The position numbers and the translations under genes were made by a program. Shown piece by piece: positions 53,329 through 61,487 of a stretch of DNA of 64,000 bases; the first letter of the stretch is position 1, and each line of letters opens with the position of its first letter. The DNA is from a virus. The DNA lies in the IMG/VR virus record IMGVR_UViG_3300036766_000194, positions 62,001-126,000 of that record; one strand, given 5' to 3'. The notes below the pieces were generated by a model. That model was not told the origin of the DNA, searched no databases, and was given only the letters and a program-made list of their open reading frames with translations.

Positions 53329-54567
53329 ATGGAAAACCTAGTAGCCAACATGGTTGTGAGGGTTCTGTCCCTTAACGGGTACGAAGCCTACTTGGTGGGT
53401 GGGTGTGTTCGTGACAAGATAATGGGTCATAAACCCAAGGATTACGACGTTACCACCAATGCCACACCCGCTCAGGTTATGGAACTTTTCTCCGAAACGA
53501 TCCCCGTAGGAGCTAGTTTTGGTGTAGTTCGTGTTCGAATTGATGGCGTTGAGATTGAAGTTGCTACTTACCGTGCCGATGGTGACTACAGTGATGGTCG
53601 TCGTCCGGACACTGTAGAATTTTCCAAGACCGTTAATGAAGACGTTGTTCGTCGTGACTTCACCCTCAATGGTCTTCTGCAAGATTCCAAGGGAGATGTA
53701 ATTGACCTTGTCGGGGGTCTGCAAGACATTCATAACAAGTATATCAGTGCTATTGGAGATCCTATTAAGAGATTTGAAGAGGATTCTTTGCGTATGCTTC
53801 GCGCTATTAGATTTGCAGCGCGTTTCGATTTTAAAATTGAATTCAATACCTTAGCAGCCCTTATCTCTAAGGCATCTACTATCAAGCGTGTTAGCCAGGA
53901 ACGCATCACTAACGAACTTCTTCAAATGCTTAGTGGTCCTCGTCCCAGTATTGCGATAAAACTCCTGGAGGAAACCACCCTGTTGGCTGAAATCTTTCCC
54001 AAGTATCATTCAATGGATATCGTTTTGAATAAATTTAGGGGTACGCGAACGAAGAATCCTATGGTGGCTCTAGTTCTGTTCTTGAGTGAACTGTCAGAGA
54101 AGGAATTTGTCAACGTTCTTAACCAACTGAAATTGAGTAACGAACAGAAGCAGGTTGCTACTCTGGCCTACTCTTACAAACATAAGATGCGGGAATTTAT
54201 CACCGCTGACTTGGCTACCCTCAAGCGTTTCAAGCGTTTGGTGGGGGCTAAAGAAGCTATGACCGTCTTCATTATTGAGTCTTCTTATGGAGTTGACCAG
54301 TTTCCTCAGGCTGGAGAGATTATTTTCCGACTGGATAACTGTGAAACTTCCTATAAGCCGCTCATCACAGGGAACGACCTGATTGCTGCGGGTTACAAAC
54401 CTGGTCCGTTGTTCTCTACGGTATTAAATGTCGTAGAGACCGCGCAGCTTAATGAAGACATCACCACCCAAGAGCAGGCTCTGAGTCTAGCTAAGATGGC
54501 TATGAGTATGGGGTCTGAAAACGTGGAGGTGTTTGTTATGTCGCGCCCCGGCGGGCGCGTGGATTGA
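53329..54567 (+). CDS. cca: CCA-adding tRNA nucleotidyltransferase
   Basis: 412 residues. Polymerase-beta-type motif GGCVRDKIMGHKPKDYDVTT (GG-x9-D-x-D pattern), VASFG-like GASFGVVRV, EVATYRADGDYSDGRRP, RRDFTLNGLL and RMLRAIRFAARFDFKI are the class II tRNA nucleotidyltransferase signatures. It repairs or adds the 3' CCA of tRNAs. The gene's last codons lie in a CRISPR-like repeat. Confidence 0.9.
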   Translation: MENLVANMVVRVLSLNGYEAYLVGGCVRDKIMGHKPKDYDVTTNATPAQVMELFSETIPVGASFGVVRVRIDGVEIEVATYRADGDYSDGRRPDTVEFSKTVNEDVVRRDFTLNGLLQDSKGDVIDLVGGLQDIHNKYISAIGDPIKRFEEDSLRMLRAIRFAARFDFKIEFNTLAALISKASTIKRVSQERITNELLQMLSGPRPSIAIKLLEETTLLAEIFPKYHSMDIVLNKFRGTRTKNPMVALVLFLSELSEKEFVNVLNQLKLSNEQKQVATLAYSYKHKMREFITADLATLKRFKRLVGAKEAMTVFIIESSYGVDQFPQAGEIIFRLDNCETSYKPLITGNDLIAAGYKPGPLFSTVLNVVETAQLNEDITTQEQALSLAKMAMSMGSENVEVFVMSRPGGRVD

Positions 54568-54570
54568 AAA
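54540..54570 (+). CRISPR. Solitary type I-C-like CRISPR repeat 1
   Basis: GTCGCGCCCC-GGC-GGGCGCGTGGATTGAAAA, one base shorter than repeat 2. It encodes the last residues of cca (SRPGGRVD) and contains its stop. No second repeat at normal spacing. Confidence 0.75.
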
Positions 54571-54748
54571 GAGTCACTCAGTGACCGCAGCAACACCACC
54601 GTGGTATGTGGAGCAGCAGGCAGTGGAAAGACAACATATGTCAACACACACAAGCAGCCAGATGATCTCGTGTGGGACGTCTAGCCCCTCGTGTGGGGTG
54701 TACACAGCCACACCACCCCGTGTGGGTGCCCGGCGCGTGTGGTTTTTT
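54571..54748 (+). ncRNA. Structured, terminator-ended stretch after repeat 1 (candidate small RNA)
   Basis: After the repeat come GTCAC/GTGAC hairpin sequence, CCCC/GGGG (54685-54698), a nested stem with outer CCACAC/GTGTGG (54708-54713, 54737-54742) and inner CACCC/GGGTG, then T6 (54743-54748). CGTGTGG occurs four times (54669, 54690, 54719, 54736). No ORF is convincing. Confidence 0.45.
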
Positions 54749-54793
54749 ACCATATGTTCACTATTTGACTTTTCAACCGCTATTCCATAGTAG

Positions 54794-54825
54794 GTCGCGC
54801 CCCGTGCGGGCGCGTGGATTGAAAC
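54794..54825 (+). CRISPR. Solitary type I-C-like CRISPR repeat 2
   Basis: GTCGCGCCCC-GTGC-GGGCGCGTGGATTGAAAC, matching the well-known type I-C repeat form with a perfect GCGCCC/GGGCGC stem. Followed by AT-richer DNA up to 54964 with no third repeat. Confidence 0.8.
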
Positions 54826-54964
54826 CCTACTGGATGCCTTCGAATAGCCAATAAGAAGGGACAGCTATAAGTTGCTCTAAAACCACATTTGTGGAACACT
54901 GTAACTGCACATCCAGTAAAACTTTCGTAAATAGATTATATGTACTTCTTTATGAGGGACGTCT

Positions 54965-56035
54965 ATGCCGCAAGATCAGAGAAGTACTTTCGATCAACTA
55001 TTATCTCTTTTGGAATTAGCCAATAAGAATGGTTTGTATGATGCCGCCGACTGGCTTCAACGAGAATTAGACTCTTGGTATAAAGACTGGAATAAGGTTC
55101 GTATACGCGCTTCTAAACGCGCCACCGATGAAGCAGCCCCTCCTCCTAACACAGTAGAACGTCATCAATTAATTGACTGGCTACAAAATGGGATTTCTGA
55201 CTATGTAGACTTTACTTTGGGTTCCCTTCCTGGTCATAGCCCAGCATTGGAACTTTGGGAAGCATGGGACGGAGGAGATAATTCATTTCATATCACCTTC
55301 CGTAGCGCAGAAGTCAAAAAGTCAGCGTCTTTTAACAAGACCAAAATCTTTGAATTTATTAATAATTTCTTAAAGAATAAGAGATTAGTAGACACAAAAG
55401 ATGTACTTCTTGATGAACTTATGAAGCAATTCGGTATGCCTCCTGAATTAGCTAGAGTGGCAGTGGAACAATTTTGGTCAAAGTTCTGGGAAAGTTTGGG
55501 TTTCCAACGTCGTCGTTCTGGAATGGAAGACAAAATAGCCGCAGTTAACGGACATTACATTTGGGAAGCTAACGGGGACGAAGCCATCATAGTATCTCCC
55601 GATCATCAAGTTAAACATCTATCATTTGAGGAGGCTCAGCCTTTCTGGGCTAAACTCTTTGAATTAGAAGAACAGATATCAGATACCGATCAGTTACAAC
55701 TTGCTATTGACGACTACTGCGCAACTTATTTTACCAATGAACCTTCTGTAGAACCTGTCGTAGGGTCATTTAAAGCCGCTCTTTTAAAGAGAGGGTCTGA
55801 CTTACATAATCGGGTAGAAAAAGCAAGTACAGAACTCGCTGAACTTTGGAAGAAGGTCACTCCTGCTCAAGCTAAAGGTTATGCTATTGAGCATCATCTT
55901 CATCTTGTTAAACAAAATCTCAAACAGGGATTAGAACTGATTCCTTCTCAGCCCGAAGTTGCTTCGGTTCATATAACAATGGCAGAAGAAGCCATCCGTA
56001 AAGCCTCCGAAGAAATATCTCATTTAAAACTGTAG
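54965..56035 (+). CDS. Hypothetical protein, two-part helical
   Basis: 356 residues from the ATG after GAGGGACG. An N-terminal helical part, a middle alpha/beta part and a C-terminal long helical part (LLKRGSDLHNRVEKASTELA). No family recognised. Confidence 0.58.
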   Translation: MPQDQRSTFDQLLSLLELANKNGLYDAADWLQRELDSWYKDWNKVRIRASKRATDEAAPPPNTVERHQLIDWLQNGISDYVDFTLGSLPGHSPALELWEAWDGGDNSFHITFRSAEVKKSASFNKTKIFEFINNFLKNKRLVDTKDVLLDELMKQFGMPPELARVAVEQFWSKFWESLGFQRRRSGMEDKIAAVNGHYIWEANGDEAIIVSPDHQVKHLSFEEAQPFWAKLFELEEQISDTDQLQLAIDDYCATYFTNEPSVEPVVGSFKAALLKRGSDLHNRVEKASTELAELWKKVTPAQAKGYAIEHHLHLVKQNLKQGLELIPSQPEVASVHITMAEEAIRKASEEISHLKL

Positions 56036-56071
56036 CTTTTTCTTAACATCCACAGTAATATTTATATGGAT

Positions 56072-56147
56072 GGTCCCTTAGCTCAATGGTTAGAGCGCCC
56101 GGCTCATAATCGGTAGGTTCTAGGTTCAAGTCCTAGAGGGACCACCA
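56072..56147 (+). tRNA. tRNA-Met (CAT)
   Basis: Acceptor GGTCCCT/AGGGACC, loop CTCATAA with anticodon CAT, T-arm GTTCAAGTCC, and encoded CCA. Whether it is elongator or initiator (or a modified tRNA-Ile) is not settled; the G1-C72 pair argues against a bacterial initiator. Confidence 0.93.
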
Positions 56148-56159
56148 AAAATAACTTAA

Positions 56160-56188
56160 TAGCTATTTTGAAATGTATGTGGTAGAAT
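56160..56188 (+). promoter_or_regulatory. Phage promoter, leaderless type (TAGCT-N18-TAGAAT)
   Basis: TAGCT 56160-56164, 18 bases, TAGAAT 56183-56188, ACCTGT, then ATG at 56195. Confidence 0.75.
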
Positions 56189-56194
56189 ACCTGT

Positions 56195-56701
56195 ATGAAC
56201 AGATTGAAAGAAGCAATCATCATGGCTACCCTGGCCCACGGTGACACTCTGGATAAGAGTGGTGAACTATATATCCTCCATCCTCTCCGCGTTATGTTGG
56301 ATCCCTCCTTAACCACGGAAGACGAACGAATCACAGCGGTTCTACACGATGTTCTGGAAGACACTAACGTAACAAATGAAGATATTTTACAGAAATTTGG
56401 TCCCGAAGTATTGAGCTATGTTCAAGGTGTCAGTCGCGGGTACATCAGTATTCATACAGGACGGATGATATTCAAAGAGCCGATGTTCCATTTTGCAGCA
56501 GACTATGCCAAAGAAATTTACATGGACTTTATTGACCGAGCAGGGATGAATCCGGTTAGTCGCAGTGTCAAAATTGCTGACTTGAAGGATAACTGTCTCC
56601 CCATCCGCAGGGCAAAGCTAGGGCCAAAAATGGCTAGTATTGAATCTCGGTACAAAAAGGCTTTATTCCGTTTGGGAGTATTAATAGACTGGAATATTTA
56701 A
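56195..56701 (+). CDS. Small alarmone hydrolase-like HD protein (MESH1/SpoT HD type)
   Basis: 168 residues. GELYILHPLRVML, AVLHDVLEDTNVT (HDxxEDT), VQGVSRG and VKIADLKDN follow the ppGpp-hydrolase HD domain of RSH proteins. No synthetase part. It would remove the 3' pyrophosphate from ppGpp-type alarmones. Predicted leaderless. Functionally linked to the synthetase-like gene at 7976. Confidence 0.8.
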   Translation: MNRLKEAIIMATLAHGDTLDKSGELYILHPLRVMLDPSLTTEDERITAVLHDVLEDTNVTNEDILQKFGPEVLSYVQGVSRGYISIHTGRMIFKEPMFHFAADYAKEIYMDFIDRAGMNPVSRSVKIADLKDNCLPIRRAKLGPKMASIESRYKKALFRLGVLIDWNI

Positions 56702-56720
56702 CCGTTTCTGGCCACTTTCA

Positions 56721-56749
56721 TAACCTTTTTCGTAATAACATAGTAGAAT
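56721..56749 (+). promoter_or_regulatory. Phage promoter, leaderless type (TAACC-N18-TAGAAT)
   Basis: TAACC 56721-56725, 18 bases, TAGAAT 56744-56749, ATCTAC, then ATG at 56756. Confidence 0.78.
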
Positions 56750-56755
56750 ATCTAC

Positions 56756-58837
56756 ATGAATAAGTTCCTTATGGACCTTAATAGTCGTGTAAAGGCTGCA
56801 CAAGAAGCCTATTACTCTGGCACTCCCGACATGCCCGATGCGGAGTACGATACTCTGGAAGCGCAACTCCGTGCCGCCTGGCCTCAAGCTCCCGCCCTTC
56901 AAGCTCCCGGAAACAATGGCTCTGGTCGTATCAAACATAACATTCCCATGCTCAGCATTGAGAATCTTTACTCTGAGGATGAGGTTGCTGCCTGGATTGC
57001 CAAGTTACCCGAAGGGACCATGGTTTCTTTGGAGCCGAAATTTGATGGTATGAGTGCGTCAATTAAGTATGTCAACGGAAATATTTTTCAGGCTCTTACT
57101 CGCGGAGATGGTGAAGCGGGCGAGGATATCACTGCTCAGGTCAAAGCAACAAAGATCCCCCAGAGTTTGTACAAACCGCTGAATATTGAAATTCGTGGTG
57201 AACTGGTGATGAAGAATTCCACGCTGGAACGTATCAATAAACAGCTTCTCAAGGAAGGAAAGAAAGTTTATACCAGCACTCGCAACCTGACCTCTGGAAC
57301 GATGAAGACTGCCGATTTAAAAATCGTTGCGGATCGTGAAATTCAATTTCGGCCCTGGGATGTGATTGGCAACGACGCAGACTTGAATCAATCCGCTTCG
57401 GCGCGATTGAGTAACATTGCTTTGTGGGATGGATTCGCCGAACCACTCATAACGATCTTCGACAAGAATAATCCCCGCGCTATCCTCGACGGTCTCAAGA
57501 AGAAACTGGAAGAGCGTGAAACCCTCCTCCGCGCCAAGCATTCTCTTGAGACCGATGGGGTTGTTATCAAGGTAGATTCTTATCCCCTTCGTAGGAAATT
57601 GGGGATTTCTTCCAAGTACACTAATTACCAAGTGTGCTTCAAACCCCAGTCTGCTTCTGCTACGACCATCTTAAAAGACGTTACTTGGCAAGTTGGTCGG
57701 CAGGGTAAGCTGACTCCTGTAGCGGAAGTGGAACTTGTAGTGCTGGCGGGAGCCAAAGTTCAACGTGCCGGGTTGAATAACATCACTTGGATTAAGCAGA
57801 TGGGTTTGATGAAGGGAGCAAAGATTGAAATTCTTCGCTCCGGTGATGTCATTCCTATCATCACTCGCGCTATTGATACGACCGGAGCCGAAGAAATTGT
57901 GGTTCCTAAGGAGTGCCCGGAGTGCGAAACTAAATTGACTGTTTGGACTGATCCTTCTTCCGAAATCACCACGCACTGGTGTATAAACGACCGCTGCCCC
58001 GGACGACTGCGTGACTACTTCACCTTCATCGCAGATCGTGAGTACCTGGAAATTGATGCCCTGGGACCAGAGATGGCGACTACCATCATCAGCGCTGGAT
58101 TGGCTTATAACATTGCCGACCTTTTTGAAGTGGGCAATGAATTCAACGAGATTCTGAAATCCGGAAGAGGCGAGAAGGCATTGGCCCGCCATGGCCTTTC
58201 TATTACCAACACCCGCAAGATGGTTGCCAGTATGGAAAAGGCTAAGGCCGCTGATTGGGATCGTTGGATTGCAGCTTTGGGGATTTCCATGATTGGTCGT
58301 AGTTTGGGAAAAGTAATTGCCAAAGTTCTCCAGCTGGGTGAGCATGATATGTTGAATCTCCCTCTGCTTTTCGTAGCATTTCCCGACAAAATTGAAGGTA
58401 TTGGAGAACGGAAGTTAACAGAACTTCGTAGCTGGGGAGCGTTGGAAAGTTCTCGGGAATTGTGTAAGAAACTCTACATGAATGGGATACGACCTATGGG
58501 AACTAAAGCTGTGGTCCAGGTAGGAGGATCGCCCTTGACTGGATTGACGTTCGTTATCACGGGAGAATTCTCCGAGAACCGCGATACTATTACCCAGAAG
58601 TTGGAAAGTCTGGGAGCCAAATCTCAGTCTGGAGTTTCTAAGAAGACCCAGTTGCTCATCGTGGGCGATGCCCCCGGTAAGTCCAAACTCACTAAGGCCC
58701 AGGAACTGGGAGTCAAGAAAGTCGGTATTGAATGGTTAGTGGAAACTTTCTCTAAGAACGGCGTACCCTTTGACGACGGCGACTTAAACGAAATAAATTG
58801 GTTTGTAGAGATTGTGGAAGAGTTGAGTACAGAGTAG
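56756..58837 (+). CDS. ligA: NAD-dependent DNA ligase (LigA)
   Basis: 693 residues, full bacterial size. YYxGxPxxxDAEYD-type Ia region (YYSGTPDMPDAEYD), adenylation motif EPKFDGMSAS (catalytic Lys), GDGEAGEDIT, EIRGELVM, zinc finger CPECETKL...CINDRCPG, HhH region and a C-terminal BRCT (LTGLTFVITGEFSENRDTI). It seals nicks with NAD. Leaderless promoter. Confidence 0.95.
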   Translation: MNKFLMDLNSRVKAAQEAYYSGTPDMPDAEYDTLEAQLRAAWPQAPALQAPGNNGSGRIKHNIPMLSIENLYSEDEVAAWIAKLPEGTMVSLEPKFDGMSASIKYVNGNIFQALTRGDGEAGEDITAQVKATKIPQSLYKPLNIEIRGELVMKNSTLERINKQLLKEGKKVYTSTRNLTSGTMKTADLKIVADREIQFRPWDVIGNDADLNQSASARLSNIALWDGFAEPLITIFDKNNPRAILDGLKKKLEERETLLRAKHSLETDGVVIKVDSYPLRRKLGISSKYTNYQVCFKPQSASATTILKDVTWQVGRQGKLTPVAEVELVVLAGAKVQRAGLNNITWIKQMGLMKGAKIEILRSGDVIPIITRAIDTTGAEEIVVPKECPECETKLTVWTDPSSEITTHWCINDRCPGRLRDYFTFIADREYLEIDALGPEMATTIISAGLAYNIADLFEVGNEFNEILKSGRGEKALARHGLSITNTRKMVASMEKAKAADWDRWIAALGISMIGRSLGKVIAKVLQLGEHDMLNLPLLFVAFPDKIEGIGERKLTELRSWGALESSRELCKKLYMNGIRPMGTKAVVQVGGSPLTGLTFVITGEFSENRDTITQKLESLGAKSQSGVSKKTQLLIVGDAPGKSKLTKAQELGVKKVGIEWLVETFSKNGVPFDDGDLNEINWFVEIVEELSTE

Positions 58838-58847
58838 AAAGGATTAA

Positions 58848-59297
58848 ATGTTAACTCCTGACGAAAAGAAGTTGATTGATGAAATCTACCAGCAGGCGCA
58901 GGAACGTAGGAAGAGCCGCGTAGCCGGGACGCCCGAAGTGGGTATCTTCTGGATCTTAGGTAAGCGTATTCTAATAGACGGTACTCCCATCACCGAAGCC
59001 GAGGGATATGGAGATTTCAAAATCCACACTACCGATCATTATTCTCTCTGGGAAAAATATCAGCGGGTAGATGTTGTTCCCCCTGATTTAGAGTATGACG
59101 AAGTTCCTCGGGGTAGAGTGGTTTACGATACCAAGACCCGTCAGTATACTCTCTTGGCTGACCCCTGTATTTTGAAGAGCAAGCCGCTGGTGAATCAAAT
59201 TAAGGCAAAGATGAATTTGCCTGAAAATAGCACTAAAGTGGAAACCGATGAACACTATCGGTGTTCTAAATGTTTGAGGAAGGCAGCGTCAGACTGA
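58848..59297 (+). CDS. Conserved hypothetical protein
   Basis: 149 residues. GIFWILGKRILIDGTPITEA, then HYSLWEKYQ...PRGRVVYDTKTRQYTLLADPCI form a pattern I know from uncharacterised bacterial and phage proteins. C-terminal CSKC. Starts 10 bases after ligA. Confidence 0.6.
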   Translation: MLTPDEKKLIDEIYQQAQERRKSRVAGTPEVGIFWILGKRILIDGTPITEAEGYGDFKIHTTDHYSLWEKYQRVDVVPPDLEYDEVPRGRVVYDTKTRQYTLLADPCILKSKPLVNQIKAKMNLPENSTKVETDEHYRCSKCLRKAASD

Positions 59298-59455
59298 AGT
59301 CTATACTCTACATTTACATATTTGGCCCACCAGGGACATTATGGAGGGAGATCTTGACAGGGAGTATAATCTGGCCGGGAGCGCCCATGATGGAAGACTG
59401 TATTTGCATTAACGGTTTTGGAGTCCTGTTCGATTCACCGAAGGAGAAGCCATGA
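59270..59455 (+). other. Interval before the repeat gene; doubtful ORF
   Basis: A 61-codon frame from ATG 59270 (FGPPGTLWREIL...) overlaps neighbours and has no ribosome site. Listed to mark that no convincing gene was found in 59298-59451. Confidence 0.25.
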
Positions 59456-59722
59456 CATATGACGACTACGAAAAGAAACACGCACTCGATGACGACTACG
59501 AGGCGCAACGCGCACTGCTCGATGACGACTACAAGGCGCAACGCGCACTGCTCGATGACGACTACGAGGCGCAACGCGCACTGCTCGATGACGACTACAA
59601 GGCGCAACTCGCACTGCTCTATGCCGCAATGCGCACCGCTTTATGCCGACTACAAGGCGCAACTCGCACTCGATGACGACTACAAGGCGCAACGATCAGT
59701 AATCGAAAATCCGTTCAAATAA
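59452..59722 (+). pseudogene. 11-residue-repeat protein gene with a frame break
   Basis: ATG after AAGGAGAAGC. MTYDDYEKKHAL then repeated DDDY(E/K)AQRALL. Near 59625-59640 the repeat frame changes: the first frame ends at 59676, and the second continues LYADYKAQLALDDDYKAQRS to 59722. Either a real indel in the repeat or an assembly collapse. Confidence 0.55.
59488..59619 (+). repeat. 33-base minisatellite (four near-perfect units, degenerate flanks)
   Basis: Units start at 59488, 59521, 59554 and 59587; each encodes DDDYxAQRALL (last unit AQLALL). Alternate units differ at GAG/AAG. Partial units continue to about 59700. Confidence 0.9.
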
Positions 59723-59751
59723 TAATTATGCGCTAACACTAAGGAGAAGCC

Positions 59752-60015
59752 ATGACATATGACGACTACGAAAAGAAACACGCACTGCTCTATGCCGATT
59801 ACACGGCGAAACTCGCACTTAATCACATTCAGATTATACAAAATTGGAGAATAACTTGTGAGGATTGTTCTTTTGGCACTAAAGCTGAAAGTGCTGGAAA
59901 GGCTGAGAACCTAGCCAAGGAACACATAGAGAATGAAAACGGCAAGGGAGCAGAACCTAACTTTTCCCATACCGTGGAAATCGCTCTTATTACTCTGGTG
60001 GGGAGAGAATTGTGA
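59752..60015 (+). CDS. Paralogue of the repeat gene with a different C-terminus
   Basis: 87 residues. The first 46 bases from the ribosome site (59741-59786) are identical to 59441-59486. The rest is different: a Cys-containing CEDCSFGTKAES and a helical end. Suggests a start-region duplication. Confidence 0.58.
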   Translation: MTYDDYEKKHALLYADYTAKLALNHIQIIQNWRITCEDCSFGTKAESAGKAENLAKEHIENENGKGAEPNFSHTVEIALITLVGREL

Positions 60016-60266
60016 GAAAACTCGTCGTAGACGGGCAAGTCTTTCGCTATATGGTGGGCTATTCAAACGTCCGAATCGTAGGACCTGGAGGATTTGTACT
60101 GACTCCGGCTTGTCATGAAATTAAGGGATGCTCTCCGGAGACATTTGAACAAGGTCAATGGAAGAAGACTTTGGATGGTCAGATTCTTCCTAGAGAAATT
60201 GCGGCTTGGATCAAGAAGCAAAGTGAGGGTCCTGCTGCGCTTAAATCTGTGAGGTCAAGGAGTTAA
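60012..60266 (+). CDS. Hypothetical protein
   Basis: 84 residues from GTG overlapping the previous TGA. VVDGQVFRYMVGYSNVRIVG is beta-like. No family recognised. Confidence 0.52.
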   Translation: MRKLVVDGQVFRYMVGYSNVRIVGPGGFVLTPACHEIKGCSPETFEQGQWKKTLDGQILPREIAAWIKKQSEGPAALKSVRSRS

Positions 60267-60267
60267 T

Positions 60268-60399
60268 ATGAATGTGTTGATCTACGGGAACCGCGTGCCT
60301 TCAACTCTTGAAGAATCTAATGAGAAACTTGCCGAGGCGCAGCGGGCTGTTAATAGACTGACTGCTGAACTTCGTAGTTCAAAAGCCGGGGCTGCCTAA
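60268..60399 (+). CDS. Small coiled-coil-like protein
   Basis: 43 residues, MNVLIYGNRVPSTLEESNEK then a charged helix. Ribosome site AAGGAG. The TAATG overlap couples it to the next gene. Confidence 0.5.
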   Translation: MNVLIYGNRVPSTLEESNEKLAEAQRAVNRLTAELRSSKAGAA

Positions 60400-61487
60400 T
60401 GATAAACTTTCTTTTATTGATGCTCATTCCTTTCTTTATTTGCGTTGGGATTCTCGTTTTCTATAAACGGGAAGAGTCCTGGCGTGATGTGTTAGTCCAA
60501 CTAGGAATTGTAGCTGTCACAATGGTGGCAGGTTTGGCAATTGCTTATTATCAGGGAACCTCGGATACTGAAATTTGGAACGGTCAAGTTACTGATAAGC
60601 AAAGTTCTCAGGTATCTTGTAACCACTCTTATCAGTGTAACTGTGTTACGATCCCTAGCACGGATAGCAGGGGCCACACAACTGACACCACAATTTGCCA
60701 AACCTGTTATGAGCATTCCTACGATGTGAGTTGGTTTGTAGCGGCGTCTACTAAGGAAACTATCACCATTGACCGTGTTGATAGGCAGGGGTTGAACATG
60801 CCCCCGCGTTGGGGAAGTGTTTTTGTAGGAGAACCATTTTCGTCTGAGCACCACTTTGAAAACTATATCAAGGCGAACCCTGCTTCTGTTTTGTTAGGAC
60901 AGAAGGGAGACTTGAAGAAATTCGGTAGTTTGATTCCTCCTTACCCCAAGGTATTTGATTACTACCGCACCAACCACGTGATCAATATGGGAGTTCCCAA
61001 TCTAGACGTTAACACCTGGAATTGGTTAATTTCCGAAGCGAACAAAACTTTGGGTCCTACAAAGCAAGTCAATCTTATTTTGGTTTTCGTTAAGACTGAT
61101 GACCCAAATTATATGTATGCTTTTAAGGACGCCTGGTTGGGTGGTAAGAAAAACGACGCCATCATCCTTATTGGTTCTCAAGATGGACAGAAGATTGATT
61201 GGGCTGACGTTGTTAGCTGGTCTACAAACAAAGAATATACCATCTATGTTCGTGACCGTATTATGGAAGTAGGACAATTGAATCTTCGTGACGACATTGT
61301 TAAAGTGATTGCTGAGGAAACCCAGAATCGCTTTCAGCGTATGCACATGAAGGACATGAAATGGCTAGTGTACAGCTTTCAACCCAGCAGTAGAGCTATG
61401 CTGGTTTTGTTTATCCTAGGGGTCTTGACAAGTATTGGTACGGCAGTGGCGTCCATTAAAATTCACAAGGAAGAGGGGTATTACTAA
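60399..61487 (+). CDS. Membrane protein with TPM-like domain
   Basis: 362 residues. Two hydrophobic helices at the N-terminus (about 3-22, 33-50) and one near the C-terminus (about 333-352). A Cys/His cluster (CNHSYQCNCVTI...CQTC) follows. Residues about 220-310 (VNLILVFVKTDDPNYMYAFK, DAWLGGKKNDAIILIG) resemble a TPM domain. Paired with LemA next door, as in many bacteria. Confidence 0.6.
   Translation: MINFLLLMLIPFFICVGILVFYKREESWRDVLVQLGIVAVTMVAGLAIAYYQGTSDTEIWNGQVTDKQSSQVSCNHSYQCNCVTIPSTDSRGHTTDTTICQTCYEHSYDVSWFVAASTKETITIDRVDRQGLNMPPRWGSVFVGEPFSSEHHFENYIKANPASVLLGQKGDLKKFGSLIPPYPKVFDYYRTNHVINMGVPNLDVNTWNWLISEANKTLGPTKQVNLILVFVKTDDPNYMYAFKDAWLGGKKNDAIILIGSQDGQKIDWADVVSWSTNKEYTIYVRDRIMEVGQLNLRDDIVKVIAEETQNRFQRMHMKDMKWLVYSFQPSSRAMLVLFILGVLTSIGTAVASIKIHKEEGYY

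Noticed and set aside
54540-54825. A normal CRISPR array
   Set aside because: Only two repeats, 254 bases apart, no regular spacers and no cas genes, so recorded as solitary repeats.
57671-58345. 224-codon minus-strand frame in ligA
   Set aside because: Antisense to strongly conserved ligA motifs.
59314-59692. Minus-strand open frames rich in Arg/Val repeats
   Set aside because: They are the antisense of the 33-base minisatellite and have no ribosome site.
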